A stretch of 64,000 nucleotides of DNA, from contig NZ_CP077683.1 of assembly GCF_019063845.1 (NCBI RefSeq), forward strand, positions 4,812,501-4,876,500, in the 5' to 3' direction. Positions 1 to 12,290 of the stretch are shown here, one piece after another. The first letter of the stretch is position 1, and each line of letters begins with the position of its first letter. The position numbers and the translations under genes are program-made. The DNA is from Geomonas subterranea (GTDB lineage: Bacteria; Desulfobacterota; Desulfuromonadia; Geobacterales; Geobacteraceae). The notes beneath the pieces are model-generated. The model saw only the letters and a program-made list of their open reading frames with translations, did not search any database and was not told the DNA's origin.

Positions 1-48
1 CGTTTCGGGAAGTATGCATGGCAGTGAGATCATTTACAGTTTTTTTAT

Positions 49-3004
<2,956 letters not shown>

Positions 3005-3142
3005 ATAAAAAATTCTTAGAGAGGGGGTGGTTCTCCACCCCCCGATCATAAACTGCCGGTGCTGCAACCTACATTCATGATGATGCAATTGAAGAGAAAT
3101 AGACTGTAGGGGCGAATAATCATTCGCCCTTACCACGAGTTT

Positions 3143-3258
<116 letters not shown>

Positions 3259-3270
3259 AATTTAATAGAG

Positions 3271-3306
3271 AAAGCCCCGCCAGGTTCGTCCAGGCGGGGC
3301 TTTTTC
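3271..3306 (+). terminator. rrn operon Rho-independent terminator
   Basis: A GC-rich stem (AAAGCCCCGCC ... GGCGGGGCTTT) is followed by a short T run. It sits 13 bases after the 5S gene and ends the rRNA operon. Confidence 0.9.
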
Positions 3307-3367
3307 GCGTCCTGAATCAAGGCTTGCCAGTTGGTCCTCGCAGTCTCATCCCTGCTGTGGCAACGCC

Positions 3368-3400
3368 CTCACCCCCGCCCCTCTCCCAGGGGGAGAGGGG
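3368..3400. repeat. Palindromic CCCCTCTCCC/GGGAGAGGGG intergenic element
   Basis: A near-perfect palindrome, CCCCTCTCCC-AG-GGGGAGAGGGG, preceded by a pyrimidine-rich CCCTCACCCCCGCC block, lies between the rrn terminator and the end of lon. Motifs of this form recur in intergenic regions of Geobacter-type genomes (general knowledge, not tested here). It could serve as the transcription end of lon, although no T run follows on the minus strand. Confidence 0.5.
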
Positions 3401-3425
3401 GGCTATAGGGTGCTCATAGGGGTGC

Positions 3426-5828
3426 CTATGGGCTGCCAAACGCTACCTTGGCGACGTCCTTGTATTCCTTTGCGAAATGCACTTCCAATCCTTCCTTCAG
3501 GTAGTCCGGCAGTTCCTGGAAATCTTTCCGGTTGGCTTCCGGAAACACCAATACCTTCAGGCCGGCCCGCCGTGCAGCGATGGTCTTCTCCTTCACGCCG
3601 CCTATGGGGAGTACCCGTCCCGTCAGGGTCAGCTCCCCGGTCATTCCCAATTTACTCCGTACCGGCTTTCCTTTTATCATCGAGATTAATGCCGTTGCCA
3701 TGGTTACGCCCGCGGACGGGCCGTCCTTCGGGGTGGCGCCGGCTGGAACATGAAGGTGCACGAAGTGTGTGTCGAAATAATCCTCCGGCGCTCCAAAGTC
3801 CTTCAGATGCGCCATCACGTACGAATACGCTATTTCCGAGCTCTCAATCATCACGTTGCCCAACTGGCCGGTCTGTCTGAACCCTTTACCCTTGCTTGCC
3901 ATGGCTGTCGCCTCGATGGGAAGCGTGGCGCCCCCCATGCAGGTCCACGCGAGTCCGGTCACCACACCTGGTACCCCTTCGAAAATCTCTTCCGTGGTGA
4001 AGACCGGCTGGCCCAGGTAATCCACCAGATCTTTGCGTGCGATCACAATCGGCTCTATCCTGCCACCTGCGAATTCCTTGGCCGCCTTTCTCATCACCTT
4101 TTTGATCCGGTTCTCCAGCGTCCGTACGCCTGCTTCCCGCGCCCAACCCTCGATGAGGGCGGCCAGCGCATCTTTCCGGATAGTGACCTTGCCCGGCTTA
4201 AGACCATGGTTCTTCAGTGCCTTCGGGATCAGGTAGCGCTTGGCTATTTCCATCTTCTCCTCTAGCACGTAACCGGAAAGCCGGATGATCTCCATCCGGT
4301 CCAGCAGTGGGGCGGGGATGGTGTCCAACTGGTTCGCCGTCGCGATGAACAGGACGTTGGAAAGGTCGAAGGGGACGTCAAGGTAATGGTCGCGAAAGGT
4401 GCCATTTTGCTCCGGGTCGAGTACTTCCAATAGGGCGGATGCCGGATCCCCTTGGAAGGAGGCACCAATCTTGTCGATTTCGTCCAGCATCAGCACCGGA
4501 TTGGCTGTCCCGGCACTTTTCATTGCCTGCACGAACTTACCGGGCATGGCGCCGATGTAGGTGCGGCGGTGTCCTTTGATCTCGGCCTCGTCCCGCATAC
4601 CGCCCAGGGAGAACCGGAAAAAGGAGCGCCCCAGTGCATCGGCGATGCTTTTGCCTATCGAGGTTTTCCCGACACCCGGAGGGCCGACCAGGCAAAGGAT
4701 GGACCCCGAGATATCGCCTTTCATCTTGCCAACCGCTACGAACTCAGTGATCCTATCCTTCACGTCGTTCAACCCGTGGTGGTCCCGGTCCAGAATTCGC
4801 CTCGCCTTGTCCACGTTGTAGGAGTCCTTACTGTACTTGCCCCAAGGGAGGATGGTGAGCCAGTCGAGGTAGTTGCGAGTGACATGGTACTCGGCCGACG
4901 CCGGTTCCAGGAGCTTGAATTTCTCGAGTTCCTCGGTCACTGTTCGCTGCGCCTCATCGTTCAGTTTGAGGTGCTTCAGGCGCTCCTCGAACTTCTCCGC
5001 CTCGGCTGCCTTCCCTTCCTTTTCCAGCCCCAGTTCTTTCTTGATGGCCTTCAGCTGCTCGCGCAGGAAGAATTCTCGCTGTTGCTGGCTGATCTTTTCC
5101 TCAATCTGCTTGGTGATCTTGGTCTGCAAGCGGGACACTTCCAGCTCTTTCTTGAGCAGGGTGAGCACGAGGTCGATCCTCTTGCGCACGTCGAACAGTT
5201 CCAGCACCCGCTGCAGGTCCTGTCCGTCCGCGGAGGTCAGGCTGGCGGCGAAATCCGCGAGCTTTCCCGGGTCGTCGATGCTGGACCTCCCGAGGAACAG
5301 CTTTATTTCCTCGGAGTAAAGCGGGTTGATCTGTACCAGTTCCTTCAACGTGCTGACGACAGCCATAGAGTATGCTTTCAATTCCGGATTGACGGAAAGC
5401 TCGGTGCCGTACTGGTAGTTCACTGTGGCGAACAGCGCCCCGTCATTCTCGTGCAGTTCCACCATCGTGAAACGCTCCAGGGTATTGAGCAGGAACTGGG
5501 CGTTTTCGTCATCAAGGTGCATCATCTTCACGATTTTTCCGGCGACGCCCACGCGATGCAGGTTGTCTGCGCCGTCCGGCTTCTCCGGATCCTTCACCAG
5601 CACGAGGCCGATCGCCTGCCCCGGTGTTTCCATTGCCCGCTTGATCGCCTGGACCTGGTGCGGATCGTTCAGTACCATCGGAACCAGCATGTTGGGGAAC
5701 GCGGGACGCGGTCGCAGAGGGATTACGGGAAGCCCCAGCGGCAGGACTTCCGAAGCCAATACCAGCCCCCCCTCCTGCTGTTTGCCGTTTACTTCAGCTT
5801 CGACTATCTCAATATCCTTTTCGCTCAT
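3426..5828 (-). CDS. lon: ATP-dependent endopeptidase La (Lon protease)
   Basis: This 800-residue cytosolic AAA+ serine protease degrades misfolded and regulatory proteins. An N-terminal LON substrate-binding domain (about residues 30-230) and a coiled coil (about 230-310) precede the AAA+ module with Walker A GPPGVGKT (382-389). The C-terminal protease domain carries the catalytic Ser705 in KDGPSAG and Lys748 in GGVKEK, the Ser-Lys dyad of the family. Length is typical for bacterial Lon. The ATG at 5828 has an AGGAG ribosome-binding site. The gene stands alone, convergent to the rRNA operon, with a sigma-70-like promoter just upstream. Nothing in it is missing. Confidence 0.96.
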   Translation of the reverse strand: MSEKDIEIVEAEVNGKQQEGGLVLASEVLPLGLPVIPLRPRPAFPNMLVPMVLNDPHQVQAIKRAMETPGQAIGLVLVKDPEKPDGADNLHRVGVAGKIVKMMHLDDENAQFLLNTLERFTMVELHENDGALFATVNYQYGTELSVNPELKAYSMAVVSTLKELVQINPLYSEEIKLFLGRSSIDDPGKLADFAASLTSADGQDLQRVLELFDVRKRIDLVLTLLKKELEVSRLQTKITKQIEEKISQQQREFFLREQLKAIKKELGLEKEGKAAEAEKFEERLKHLKLNDEAQRTVTEELEKFKLLEPASAEYHVTRNYLDWLTILPWGKYSKDSYNVDKARRILDRDHHGLNDVKDRITEFVAVGKMKGDISGSILCLVGPPGVGKTSIGKSIADALGRSFFRFSLGGMRDEAEIKGHRRTYIGAMPGKFVQAMKSAGTANPVLMLDEIDKIGASFQGDPASALLEVLDPEQNGTFRDHYLDVPFDLSNVLFIATANQLDTIPAPLLDRMEIIRLSGYVLEEKMEIAKRYLIPKALKNHGLKPGKVTIRKDALAALIEGWAREAGVRTLENRIKKVMRKAAKEFAGGRIEPIVIARKDLVDYLGQPVFTTEEIFEGVPGVVTGLAWTCMGGATLPIEATAMASKGKGFRQTGQLGNVMIESSEIAYSYVMAHLKDFGAPEDYFDTHFVHLHVPAGATPKDGPSAGVTMATALISMIKGKPVRSKLGMTGELTLTGRVLPIGGVKEKTIAARRAGLKVLVFPEANRKDFQELPDYLKEGLEVHFAKEYKDVAKVAFGSP

Positions 5829-5856
5829 GATGAGACTCCTGGCGTGGTTTTAATAA

Positions 5857-5885
5857 AACGTAAGCACGCTTGTCTGGACTGTCAA
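5857..5885 (-). promoter_or_regulatory. Candidate sigma-70 promoter of lon
   Basis: On the minus strand a perfect -35 box TTGACA is followed after 17 bases by TACGTT, a moderate -10 box, about 30 bases before the lon start codon. No CIRCE element or sigma-32 consensus was seen nearby. Confidence 0.5.
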
Positions 5886-6032
5886 CCTCGTGCGGCCTCG
5901 ACGCAGGCGAAATATCGCTGCGGCAGCAGTGCGCAGATAAGGTTGATAATCCCTCTGAATGTTGTACACAGATACAGGTGCGTGCCCAGGCATCGCAGAT
6001 CTGTTCGAATGTTTGAGTCAAAGGAGTCAGCC

Positions 6033-6716
6033 ATGAAAATTCTGATGGTGGTAACCTCCCATGACAGACTGGGGGACACCGGAGAGAAGACCGGTTTCTG
6101 GTTGGAAGAACTGGCCGCCCCGTATTATGTCTTTCGTGATGCGGGTGTCAAAGTCACCATAGCGTCGCCCAAGGGAGGTATGCCGCCGGTCGACCCGAAG
6201 AGCAACTTGCCGGAAAACGAGACGCAAGCCACCCGCCGCTTTAAAGAGGACCAGGCGGCACAGGATGACCTGGCGCATTCCATTCGTCTGCGCGAGGTGT
6301 CGGTGAATGACTACGATGCCGTCTTCTTTCCGGGAGGCCACGGTCCGCTGTGGGATCTCGCTGTCGACCCTGATGCCATAGTGCTGATCGGGGCTTTCGC
6401 GAGGGCCGATAAGCCGATAGCCGCTGTCTGCCACGCACCGGCGACGCTTGGAGACGTCAAGGGAAAGGACGGTGACTTTCTGGTTCGAGGCAAGCGGGTC
6501 ACCGGGTTCACCAACGCCGAGGAGGAGGCCGTGGGGCTTACCGACGTTGTCCCCTTCCTGCTGGAGGACCGGCTGAAGGAACGGGGAGCTGACTTTCGCA
6601 GCGGCGTGATATGGGGACCTTACGTCGAGGTGGATGGAAAGCTGGTAACGGGGCAAAACCCGGCATCCTCGGCGCCGGCCGCGGAGGCCCTGTTGAAAGT
6701 GCTGACATCCCGCTGA
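6033..6716 (+). CDS. Type 1 glutamine amidotransferase-like (DJ-1/PfpI) family protein
   Basis: This 227-residue protein belongs to the DJ-1/PfpI superfamily, Hsp31/HchA-like branch. These are glyoxalases, chaperones or deglycases with a nucleophilic cysteine at the elbow. The nucleophile is Cys133 in AAVCHAPA, and the VFFPGGHG loop at about 97-104 is diagnostic. The ATG at 6033 follows AAGGAGT at a good distance; a longer upstream reading runs antisense to lon and is rejected. Pirin follows 45 bases downstream on the same strand, suggesting a small stress-response unit. A precise substrate cannot be inferred; methylglyoxal is the usual one in this branch. Confidence 0.88.
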   Translation: MKILMVVTSHDRLGDTGEKTGFWLEELAAPYYVFRDAGVKVTIASPKGGMPPVDPKSNLPENETQATRRFKEDQAAQDDLAHSIRLREVSVNDYDAVFFPGGHGPLWDLAVDPDAIVLIGAFARADKPIAAVCHAPATLGDVKGKDGDFLVRGKRVTGFTNAEEEAVGLTDVVPFLLEDRLKERGADFRSGVIWGPYVEVDGKLVTGQNPASSAPAAEALLKVLTSR

Positions 6717-6761
6717 AACCGCGGGCGAGCCGGTCCTACAAAAGAAGGGAAAGGAGCCATT

Positions 6762-7661
6762 ATGGATGCACTACGGAAGATCAAGAAGGTCTGGAAGAGT
6801 AAGCCCACCATCGAGGGGGCCGGGGTGCACCTGAAGAGGGCCTTTGGAAATCACGAGGTCCCCATGTTCGATCCCTTCCTGCTCATGGATGACTTTCACT
6901 CCAACTACCCGCCCCACTACCTGAAGGGGTTCCCCTGGCATCCACACCGTGGCATAGAGACCATCACCTACGTGCTGCACGGCAGGGTGGAGCACGGCGA
7001 CAGCATGGGCAATAAGGGCGTCATCGGCCCGGGGGACCTGCAGTGGATGACCGCCGGCAGCGGGATCATTCACCAGGAGATGCCGCTGGGGGACGACGAG
7101 GGGCTCATGTGGGGGTTCCAGCTCTGGGCCAACCTTCCCGCTTCTCACAAGATGATGCCGCCACGCTACCGCGGCATCGTCGCCGAAGAGATCCCGGAAG
7201 TGACCATGAACGGTATCAAGGTCAGGGTCATCGCCGGCACGGCGGGCGGAGTCCAGGGACCGGTGCGGGACGTGGTTGCCGATCCCGAGTACCTCGACGT
7301 TACCATGCCGGAAGGAGCCACCTTCACCCATGCCATTAAAAGGGGGTACACCGTCCTTGCCTATGTCATCGACGGCGAAGGGTACTTCGACCACGAACGC
7401 AACGCCTACGGGCACGAGGTGGTGGGGACCAGCTACTTCGACCTCGAGCGGCAGTGCGAGTGCGGCCCGGAGAACCTGATTCTGTTTGAGGATGGGGACG
7501 TGGTCTCGGTGACCACACAGGGGAACCCGGTGCGGTTTCTCCTGATATCGGGGAAGCCAATCGGGGAACCGGTGGCGTGGTACGGGCCCATCGTCATGAA
7601 TACCCAGGAGGAGTTGCAGGTGGCGTTCGAGGAGTACCAGAAGGGGACGTTCGTGAAGTAG
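6762..7661 (+). CDS. Pirin family protein
   Basis: This 299-residue bicupin protein shows the pirin signature in the first cupin: FPWHPHRGIETITYVLHG at about residues 63-80, giving the metal-binding His-X-His and a downstream Glu and His. Residues 84-110 (HGDSMGN, IGPGDLQWMTAGSGIIHQE) are strongly conserved in bacterial pirins, some of which are quercetinases or redox-sensing regulators. Its function here is not determined. An AAAGGAGC ribosome-binding site precedes the ATG. It probably shares a transcript with the DJ-1-like gene 45 bases upstream, and a terminator follows. Confidence 0.92.
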   Translation: MDALRKIKKVWKSKPTIEGAGVHLKRAFGNHEVPMFDPFLLMDDFHSNYPPHYLKGFPWHPHRGIETITYVLHGRVEHGDSMGNKGVIGPGDLQWMTAGSGIIHQEMPLGDDEGLMWGFQLWANLPASHKMMPPRYRGIVAEEIPEVTMNGIKVRVIAGTAGGVQGPVRDVVADPEYLDVTMPEGATFTHAIKRGYTVLAYVIDGEGYFDHERNAYGHEVVGTSYFDLERQCECGPENLILFEDGDVVSVTTQGNPVRFLLISGKPIGEPVAWYGPIVMNTQEELQVAFEEYQKGTFVK

Positions 7662-7693
7662 CGCTCGCGGAGATGGTGGGATTGCCGGAATAA

Positions 7694-7724
7694 GAAACGG
7701 GACGCCTTGGCGGGCGTCCCGTTT
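7694..7724. terminator. Bidirectional Rho-independent terminator
   Basis: A 13-bp stem (GAAACGGGACGCC ... GGGCGTCCCGTTTC) with a five-base loop lies between the convergent pirin and OmpA-type genes. A/T-rich flanks let it act for both. Confidence 0.8.
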
Positions 7725-7733
7725 CTCGTCCAA

Positions 7734-8420
7734 TCAGTTGTTGCCGCTCCCCTCTGCTTTCAGCTTCTCGTTCGGGGAAAGCTCGATCTGCACGCGGCGG
7801 TTGAGGGCCCTGTTGGCCTCGGTGTCGTTGGCAACCGCGGGGCGGGAGGAACCGTAACCGACTGCGGCCATCTTGGTCCCCGGGACCCCCTGGGACATGA
7901 GGAAGTCGCGCACGCGGCCGGCGCGCCGCTCGCTCAGGGGCTGGTTGACCGCGTCGGAGCCGGAGGAATCGGTATGTCCCTCAATAACGATGGTGGTCTG
8001 CGAGTCCCTCAGGGTGGGGACGGCCTTGCTCAGGGCGTCCTTGGCCTCGGGCTTCAGGGTGTCCTTGCCCAGGTCGAACAGGATCCCTGACGGAAGTGCA
8101 ACGTAGACCTTGTCGCCGTCACGGACCACCTCTGCCTGCGGCATCTCCTTCTTGAGCGCGGCTGCCTGACGGTCCATGTAGTTGCCGACACCGCCGCCCA
8201 CGACTGCACCGGTGAGACCCCCGATCGCCGCATTGCGACCCCGATGGGATTTGCCGCCGATGAGCGCACCGGCGCCGGCACCAAGCACCGCGCCACCAAG
8301 AGCGCCCAGAGTCGTCCTCTTGTATTCGTAGCTGCCATCAGGATTGGTGGCGCAACCGGTTGCTAACAAGGCAACTGCAGTCATGCCGACGATAATTCTT
8401 GCAATCAGGCGTGCTGTCAT
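7734..8420 (-). CDS. OmpA family lipoprotein with glycine-zipper domain
   Basis: This 228-residue lipoprotein has a type II signal peptide with lipobox LLATGC (Cys23). It is followed by a glycine-zipper segment (GALGGAVLGAGAGALIGG and a second copy, residues about 38-80) and a C-terminal OmpA-like peptidoglycan-binding domain (about 105-220). The latter contains the family hallmarks FDLGKDTL, IEGHTDSSGSD, LSERRAGRVRDFL and NRRVQIEL. It is predicted to anchor the outer membrane to peptidoglycan, as YiaD/Pal-like proteins do. It is transcribed alone. Confidence 0.9.
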   Translation of the reverse strand: MTARLIARIIVGMTAVALLATGCATNPDGSYEYKRTTLGALGGAVLGAGAGALIGGKSHRGRNAAIGGLTGAVVGGGVGNYMDRQAAALKKEMPQAEVVRDGDKVYVALPSGILFDLGKDTLKPEAKDALSKAVPTLRDSQTTIVIEGHTDSSGSDAVNQPLSERRAGRVRDFLMSQGVPGTKMAAVGYGSSRPAVANDTEANRALNRRVQIELSPNEKLKAEGSGNN

Positions 8421-8506
8421 AGCTTCATCTCCTTAATGAATAAAATAGGCACTGTAACACACCAAAGATACCACCTCCCTCCCTCAAGATCAATGCCCTG
8501 TTACAC

Positions 8507-9379
8507 TCATTCAGTGAAGTTTGTGCTGCGCGAGATGAAACTGTTGAGGATTGCGAACGTTTCGGCGGGCTTTTCCTCCTGCGGATTGTGGCCGCATTGA
8601 TCCAGTACCTGGAGCTCGGCCCCCACGATGACCGACTGCAGGCGGGTTCCCTGTGAGAGAGGGACGATGCCGTCGTGACTTCCCCAGAGCAACAACACCG
8701 GCAGGCGCAGGTCCTGATAACGGGCGGCGATCTCTTCCTGGTCCAGCGGAACCAGGCTGCGGCACGTTTCCACCAACGCGCGCTTCGCTTCCCTGTTCCG
8801 GTAGCAGGGGGCATACCTGGCGATGTGCTCCCGGTCGACCAGTTTGTGATCGTAGTAGGCCATCTTCAATCCGACCCTGATCCAGAGGTCCGGTGCGTAA
8901 AGGGCAATGAACAGCGCCGCCGCCAGCCGGTTCGCGAAAATCTCGGCCATGAGCGGGAGCCGCTGAATATACCCGGGGCCGGCCATGATCACCATCGCCG
9001 CGAGCAGGCCCTCCGCCTTGCGCAGCATCGCCTCGACCGCGGCAAGCAACACCACGGCACCGCCGAGCGAGTGACCGACAAGGGTTACCTGGTTCAGTCC
9101 CTGCCGGTCGAGGAACGAGAGCAGCCGCAGGCTGTGCCCGCGAATGGAGTAGTCGGCCCGCCCCGGTTTGGACGATGCTCCGGAGCCGAGGAGGTCGAGG
9201 AGGTAGAGGGTATAGCGGTTGGTAGGGAATAGGGGGACCACGTCGCACCAGGTCTCGGACCTGGCGGCCAGGCCGTGCACGAGGACTACCTTTGCCGGGC
9301 CGTTTCCATAACGGCGGTAGGCCAGGGTCTCCCGGTCGGAGAGGCGGCACTGATTCAGGGGAAGGTCAGAGAGGTCCAT
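8507..9379 (-). CDS. Alpha/beta hydrolase fold protein
   Basis: This 290-residue single-domain hydrolase has an oxyanion-hole motif VHGLAA, nucleophile elbow GHSLGG, acid in WGSHDG and catalytic His in CGHNPQ near the C-terminus. The catalytic triad is therefore complete. Homologous families include carboxylesterases, lipases and C-C bond hydrolases; the substrate is unknown. The ATG at 9379 is preferred because an in-frame extension to 9538 encodes a non-conserved Ser/Arg-rich segment. No neighbouring gene is clearly linked to it. Confidence 0.85.
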   Translation of the reverse strand: MDLSDLPLNQCRLSDRETLAYRRYGNGPAKVVLVHGLAARSETWCDVVPLFPTNRYTLYLLDLLGSGASSKPGRADYSIRGHSLRLLSFLDRQGLNQVTLVGHSLGGAVVLLAAVEAMLRKAEGLLAAMVIMAGPGYIQRLPLMAEIFANRLAAALFIALYAPDLWIRVGLKMAYYDHKLVDREHIARYAPCYRNREAKRALVETCRSLVPLDQEEIAARYQDLRLPVLLLWGSHDGIVPLSQGTRLQSVIVGAELQVLDQCGHNPQEEKPAETFAILNSFISRSTNFTE

Positions 9380-9902
9380 GTCGGGTAGTTTAACAGAAAG
9401 TGCAGTGAACCGTGACACCAGGCAGCGAAATTTGCGGAGTCTGCTACTATTAAGACTCTGTAAAAAATTCATTCCCTTCTGGATCTGGTGAGAGTGCCAA
9501 GAGGTGATCAAAGAGCGGGAAGGGCAAACGGAGAGCATAAAAAAAGCCCGATGATTTTGCTCACCGAGCTTTTTCTGAAAAAATAACTGACGTCCACGTA
9601 GAACCTGCTCGATCCGTGCGGGATGGGTTTTTGCTGCATGAAGTTGATACCAGGGCCATCCTTTTCTGGTCTTTTTATGCCATAACGGAGGAGATCTAGA
9701 GCCTTATCGGCTTGGTCTACCGAACGCCAGTTACCAACCCCACATGCCGCTTCATGCATCTGGAGTTGTTTTGATTTGGTTGTCAAAGTCGCTGTTTTTG
9801 CTTCCCTCCATAAGAATCATTCTACTCCGGGCTCTTATGGCGTTCAATACCTTTTTTGTGTCTGCGCGCTCCGCAGAAAGTACAGTGCCGGGAGACTCCC
9901 TC
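9380..9902. other. Intergenic stretch with a terminator hairpin and no convincing gene
   Basis: This 523-base gap holds one minus-strand open frame (9508-9786, 92 codons from TTG). It is not recognised as any family and lacks a good start. A terminator-like hairpin (9540-9576) lies inside that frame. The stretch could be a decayed gene or a noncoding transcript. On the plus strand an in-frame 5' extension of the radical SAM gene is hydrophobic and unconserved-looking, so it is treated as noncoding. Confidence 0.4.
9540..9576 (-). terminator. Putative minus-strand terminator hairpin
   Basis: Read on the minus strand, AAAGCTCGGTGA pairs with TCATCGGGCTTT (two G-U pairs) around a six-base loop and is followed by a T run. 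It would end a transcript coming from about 9780, for which no firm gene is seen. Confidence 0.55.
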
Positions 9903-11345
9903 GTGTCGTCACGCATACTCATGATAAGCACGAACCGTGAGACGGCACCGCAGCCGGCGGTACCGCTCGGGGCCGCCTGGGTAGCCGAAGCACTGCGACA
10001 GGCGGGCTTCCACGTCCGCTTCCTGGACCTTTGCTTCGAGCGCGAACCGGTCGCCGCTGTCGTGGCGGCGCTCACCCGGTTCGCACCGGATGGCATTGCC
10101 CTTTCTGTCAGGAATCTCGACAACTGCAACTTCCTCGCGCCGAAGTCTTACCTTCCCGAAGTACGGGACGTCGTCCGCGCCATAAAGGGCCACTCCGGTG
10201 CCCGTGTCCTCATCGGAGGGGCCGGGGTGAGCATCCTGCCGCACCAGGTACTGGAATACCTGGAACTTGATCACGCCGTGGTGGGGGAGGGGGAGCGGGC
10301 GGCTGTGGAGTTTTTCAGCGCGGGTAATGCCGACGCAGCCGGGCGGGTGGCCGGAGTGGTCTGCAGGAATGGTGCGCCAGATCAGCAATCCGCTCCACTC
10401 CGGGGACACTGCGACCAATCGGTGATGCCGCGGCTGCATGAGTGGGTCGATGCCAGGAGGTACCTGGCACAGGAACCGGTGCTCCCGGTCCAGGGGAAAC
10501 GGGGCTGTGCCCATCGCTGCCTTTACTGCACGTACCGTCAGATAGAAGGGGAATCCTGGCGGGTGCGGGACCCTTCCGCGGTGGTGGACGAGATCATCGA
10601 GTCGATGCGGCAAACTTCAGCCCGGGAATTCGAGTTCGTGGACAGCATCTTCAACGAGCCTGAGGGGTACCTGGAACTGCTGCTGGAAGAGGTGCTGAGA
10701 CGCGACGTGAAGGCGCGGTTCTGCGCTTCCTCCCTCTCGCCGAAAGGGGTGACGGCGGAGCAGCTCCGGCTGATGGAACGGGCCGGCATGACGTCGCTGG
10801 TGATCACCCCCGAGAGCGCTGCGGGAGCCACGCTGGCCGCCTTGCAGAAGGGGTTCGACGAGGACGACGTTAACCGCACGGCCGAACTCCTTGGCCGCTC
10901 GCGCCTGAGGGCGCTCTGGTGCTTTCTCGTCGGCGGCCCCAAAGAGGACGAGGAGACCCTGGGGCAGACGGTGGCTTTTCTTAACCGCCATGTCGGCAGC
11001 AAGGATGGCGCCTTCATTACCACGGGATTGCGTATCTATCCCGGGACTGGGCTGCACCTGCTTGCCTTGCAGGAGGGGGCGGTCCACGCGGATGACGACC
11101 TGCTGATGCCGTCCTTCTATTTCTCCCCGCAGCTGACCCCGGAACGAGCCCGGGCGCTGCTGGACCGCGGGGTGCACCACGGCCGCTGCATCCACCTCAC
11201 CGAAACCCAAGCCCTCGGACTGGGGACTCTGCGCCGCATCGGTACTGCGATTGGGCTGCCGACACCTTTCTGGCGCTACGCAGGATATGCCAGGGGTGCA
11301 CTAAGGACATGGCGGGGGCAGGGGGGGGACCCGGCGCGGCGGTAA
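9903..11345 (+). CDS. B12-binding-type radical SAM protein
   Basis: This 480-residue enzyme has an N-terminal Rossmann-like cobalamin-binding-type domain (about 1-150, with the typical HAVVGEGE strand near 124-131). It is followed by a radical SAM core whose [4Fe-4S] cluster is bound by C202-A-H-R-C206-L-Y-C209. The classical DxHxxG cobalamin motif is not evident, so B12 dependence is uncertain. The GTG at 9903 is chosen because the protein then begins with the usual RILMISTN strand; the frame is open further upstream. It heads a plus-strand series ending in a type III polyketide synthase, which suggests a C-methylation or rearrangement on a lipid or polyketide. The exact reaction cannot be read from sequence. 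Confidence 0.85.
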   Translation: MSSRILMISTNRETAPQPAVPLGAAWVAEALRQAGFHVRFLDLCFEREPVAAVVAALTRFAPDGIALSVRNLDNCNFLAPKSYLPEVRDVVRAIKGHSGARVLIGGAGVSILPHQVLEYLELDHAVVGEGERAAVEFFSAGNADAAGRVAGVVCRNGAPDQQSAPLRGHCDQSVMPRLHEWVDARRYLAQEPVLPVQGKRGCAHRCLYCTYRQIEGESWRVRDPSAVVDEIIESMRQTSAREFEFVDSIFNEPEGYLELLLEEVLRRDVKARFCASSLSPKGVTAEQLRLMERAGMTSLVITPESAAGATLAALQKGFDEDDVNRTAELLGRSRLRALWCFLVGGPKEDEETLGQTVAFLNRHVGSKDGAFITTGLRIYPGTGLHLLALQEGAVHADDDLLMPSFYFSPQLTPERARALLDRGVHHGRCIHLTETQALGLGTLRRIGTAIGLPTPFWRYAGYARGALRTWRGQGGDPARR

Positions 11346-11464
11346 TGGTTATCTGCAATTCAGGTTTTATTTTAGGGGGCGTCAGAGTGATCTGCCGCAG
11401 AAACGGCCGTGACCGCAATCGATGCACCCTGGTGCCGAGGCCGGTCAGCCCCAAGGGAGAGTAT

Positions 11465-12268
11465 ATGCAGCCCGTTCACGACAAGTCTTCCTTCCCTTTG
11501 GTCCAGTGCTGCCTGCTGTTCATGTTGCTGCTGGTCCTCTCATGCGGCCCCGCGCACGGGGCTCCCGTCGCGGTTCATTTCACCGAGGGGATGGCGCGGG
11601 GCTTTCTGGAACTGAACGATTCTGCCGGCCGGCGCATAGCGTCAGGTGATTTCCTGCAGCTCCCGAGGGAAGGTGAGATAAAGACCCGGGTCGTTCTTTA
11701 TTTCAAGGACGGCTCGCTGCACGACGAGACGGTGGTCTTCTCGCAGCAGCACAAATTCCTGTTGAAGAGCTACCGGCTGATCCAGAAGGGGAAGGCGTTC
11801 GAGGACGACCTCGATGTCACCCTGGAGCGCGTCACCGGCAAGTACCGGGTAAAGGTGAAGGGCAAAGACGGGCGCGAGAAGGTGCTCGAAGGGGAGTTGG
11901 AGCTCCCCCAGGACGTCTATAACGGCATGGTTCCCACCGTCATGAAGAATCTCACCAAGGGGAGCAGGGAAACGATCCACATGGTCGTTTTCACCCCGAC
12001 CCCCAGGGTGATAGAGCTGGAGATGGCGCCGGCGGGCAGCACCAAGGCCCAGATCGGCGACGTGGAAAGGACCGCCGTCCACTATGTCCTGAAGCCGCAC
12101 CTCGGCCTGCTGAGGCTCCCTGCTGCGCTCCTGGGGAAGAGCCCGCCGGACAACCACATCTGGACCATCATGGACGAGGTGCCCGCCTTCGTGAAGTTCG
12201 AGGGGCCGCTCTCTACTGGCGGTCCCGTCTGGCGCATCGAGTTGACCAGCCCCACGTGGCCCAAATAA
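11465..12268 (+). CDS. Secreted protein of unknown function
   Basis: This 267-residue protein has an N-terminal signal peptide (hydrophobic CCLLFMLLLVLSCG, then AHGAPV). Cleavage is probably near residue 32; a lipobox reading at LVLSCG is also possible. The mature part is predicted beta-rich, with alternating charged strands and no cysteine clusters or catalytic motif. The family is not recognised. A GGGAGAG ribosome-binding site precedes the ATG. It lies 119 bases after the radical SAM gene and 22 bases before the methyltransferase, so it is probably part of the same operon. A periplasmic carrier or binding role for a lipid product is only a guess from position. Confidence 0.65.
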   Translation: MQPVHDKSSFPLVQCCLLFMLLLVLSCGPAHGAPVAVHFTEGMARGFLELNDSAGRRIASGDFLQLPREGEIKTRVVLYFKDGSLHDETVVFSQQHKFLLKSYRLIQKGKAFEDDLDVTLERVTGKYRVKVKGKDGREKVLEGELELPQDVYNGMVPTVMKNLTKGSRETIHMVVFTPTPRVIELEMAPAGSTKAQIGDVERTAVHYVLKPHLGLLRLPAALLGKSPPDNHIWTIMDEVPAFVKFEGPLSTGGPVWRIELTSPTWPK

Positions 12269-12290
12269 ACGAACGCAGCACGCGAGCCAT

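Noticed and set aside
3005-3142. tRNA gene in the 23S-5S spacer
   Set aside because: The hairpins there do not form a cloverleaf and no acceptor or T-loop sequence is present.
4452-6032. Long plus-strand frame antisense to lon, in frame with the DJ-1-like gene
   Set aside because: It encodes no recognisable protein and mirrors the lon codon structure; the DJ-1-like gene has its own ATG and ribosome-binding site at 6033.
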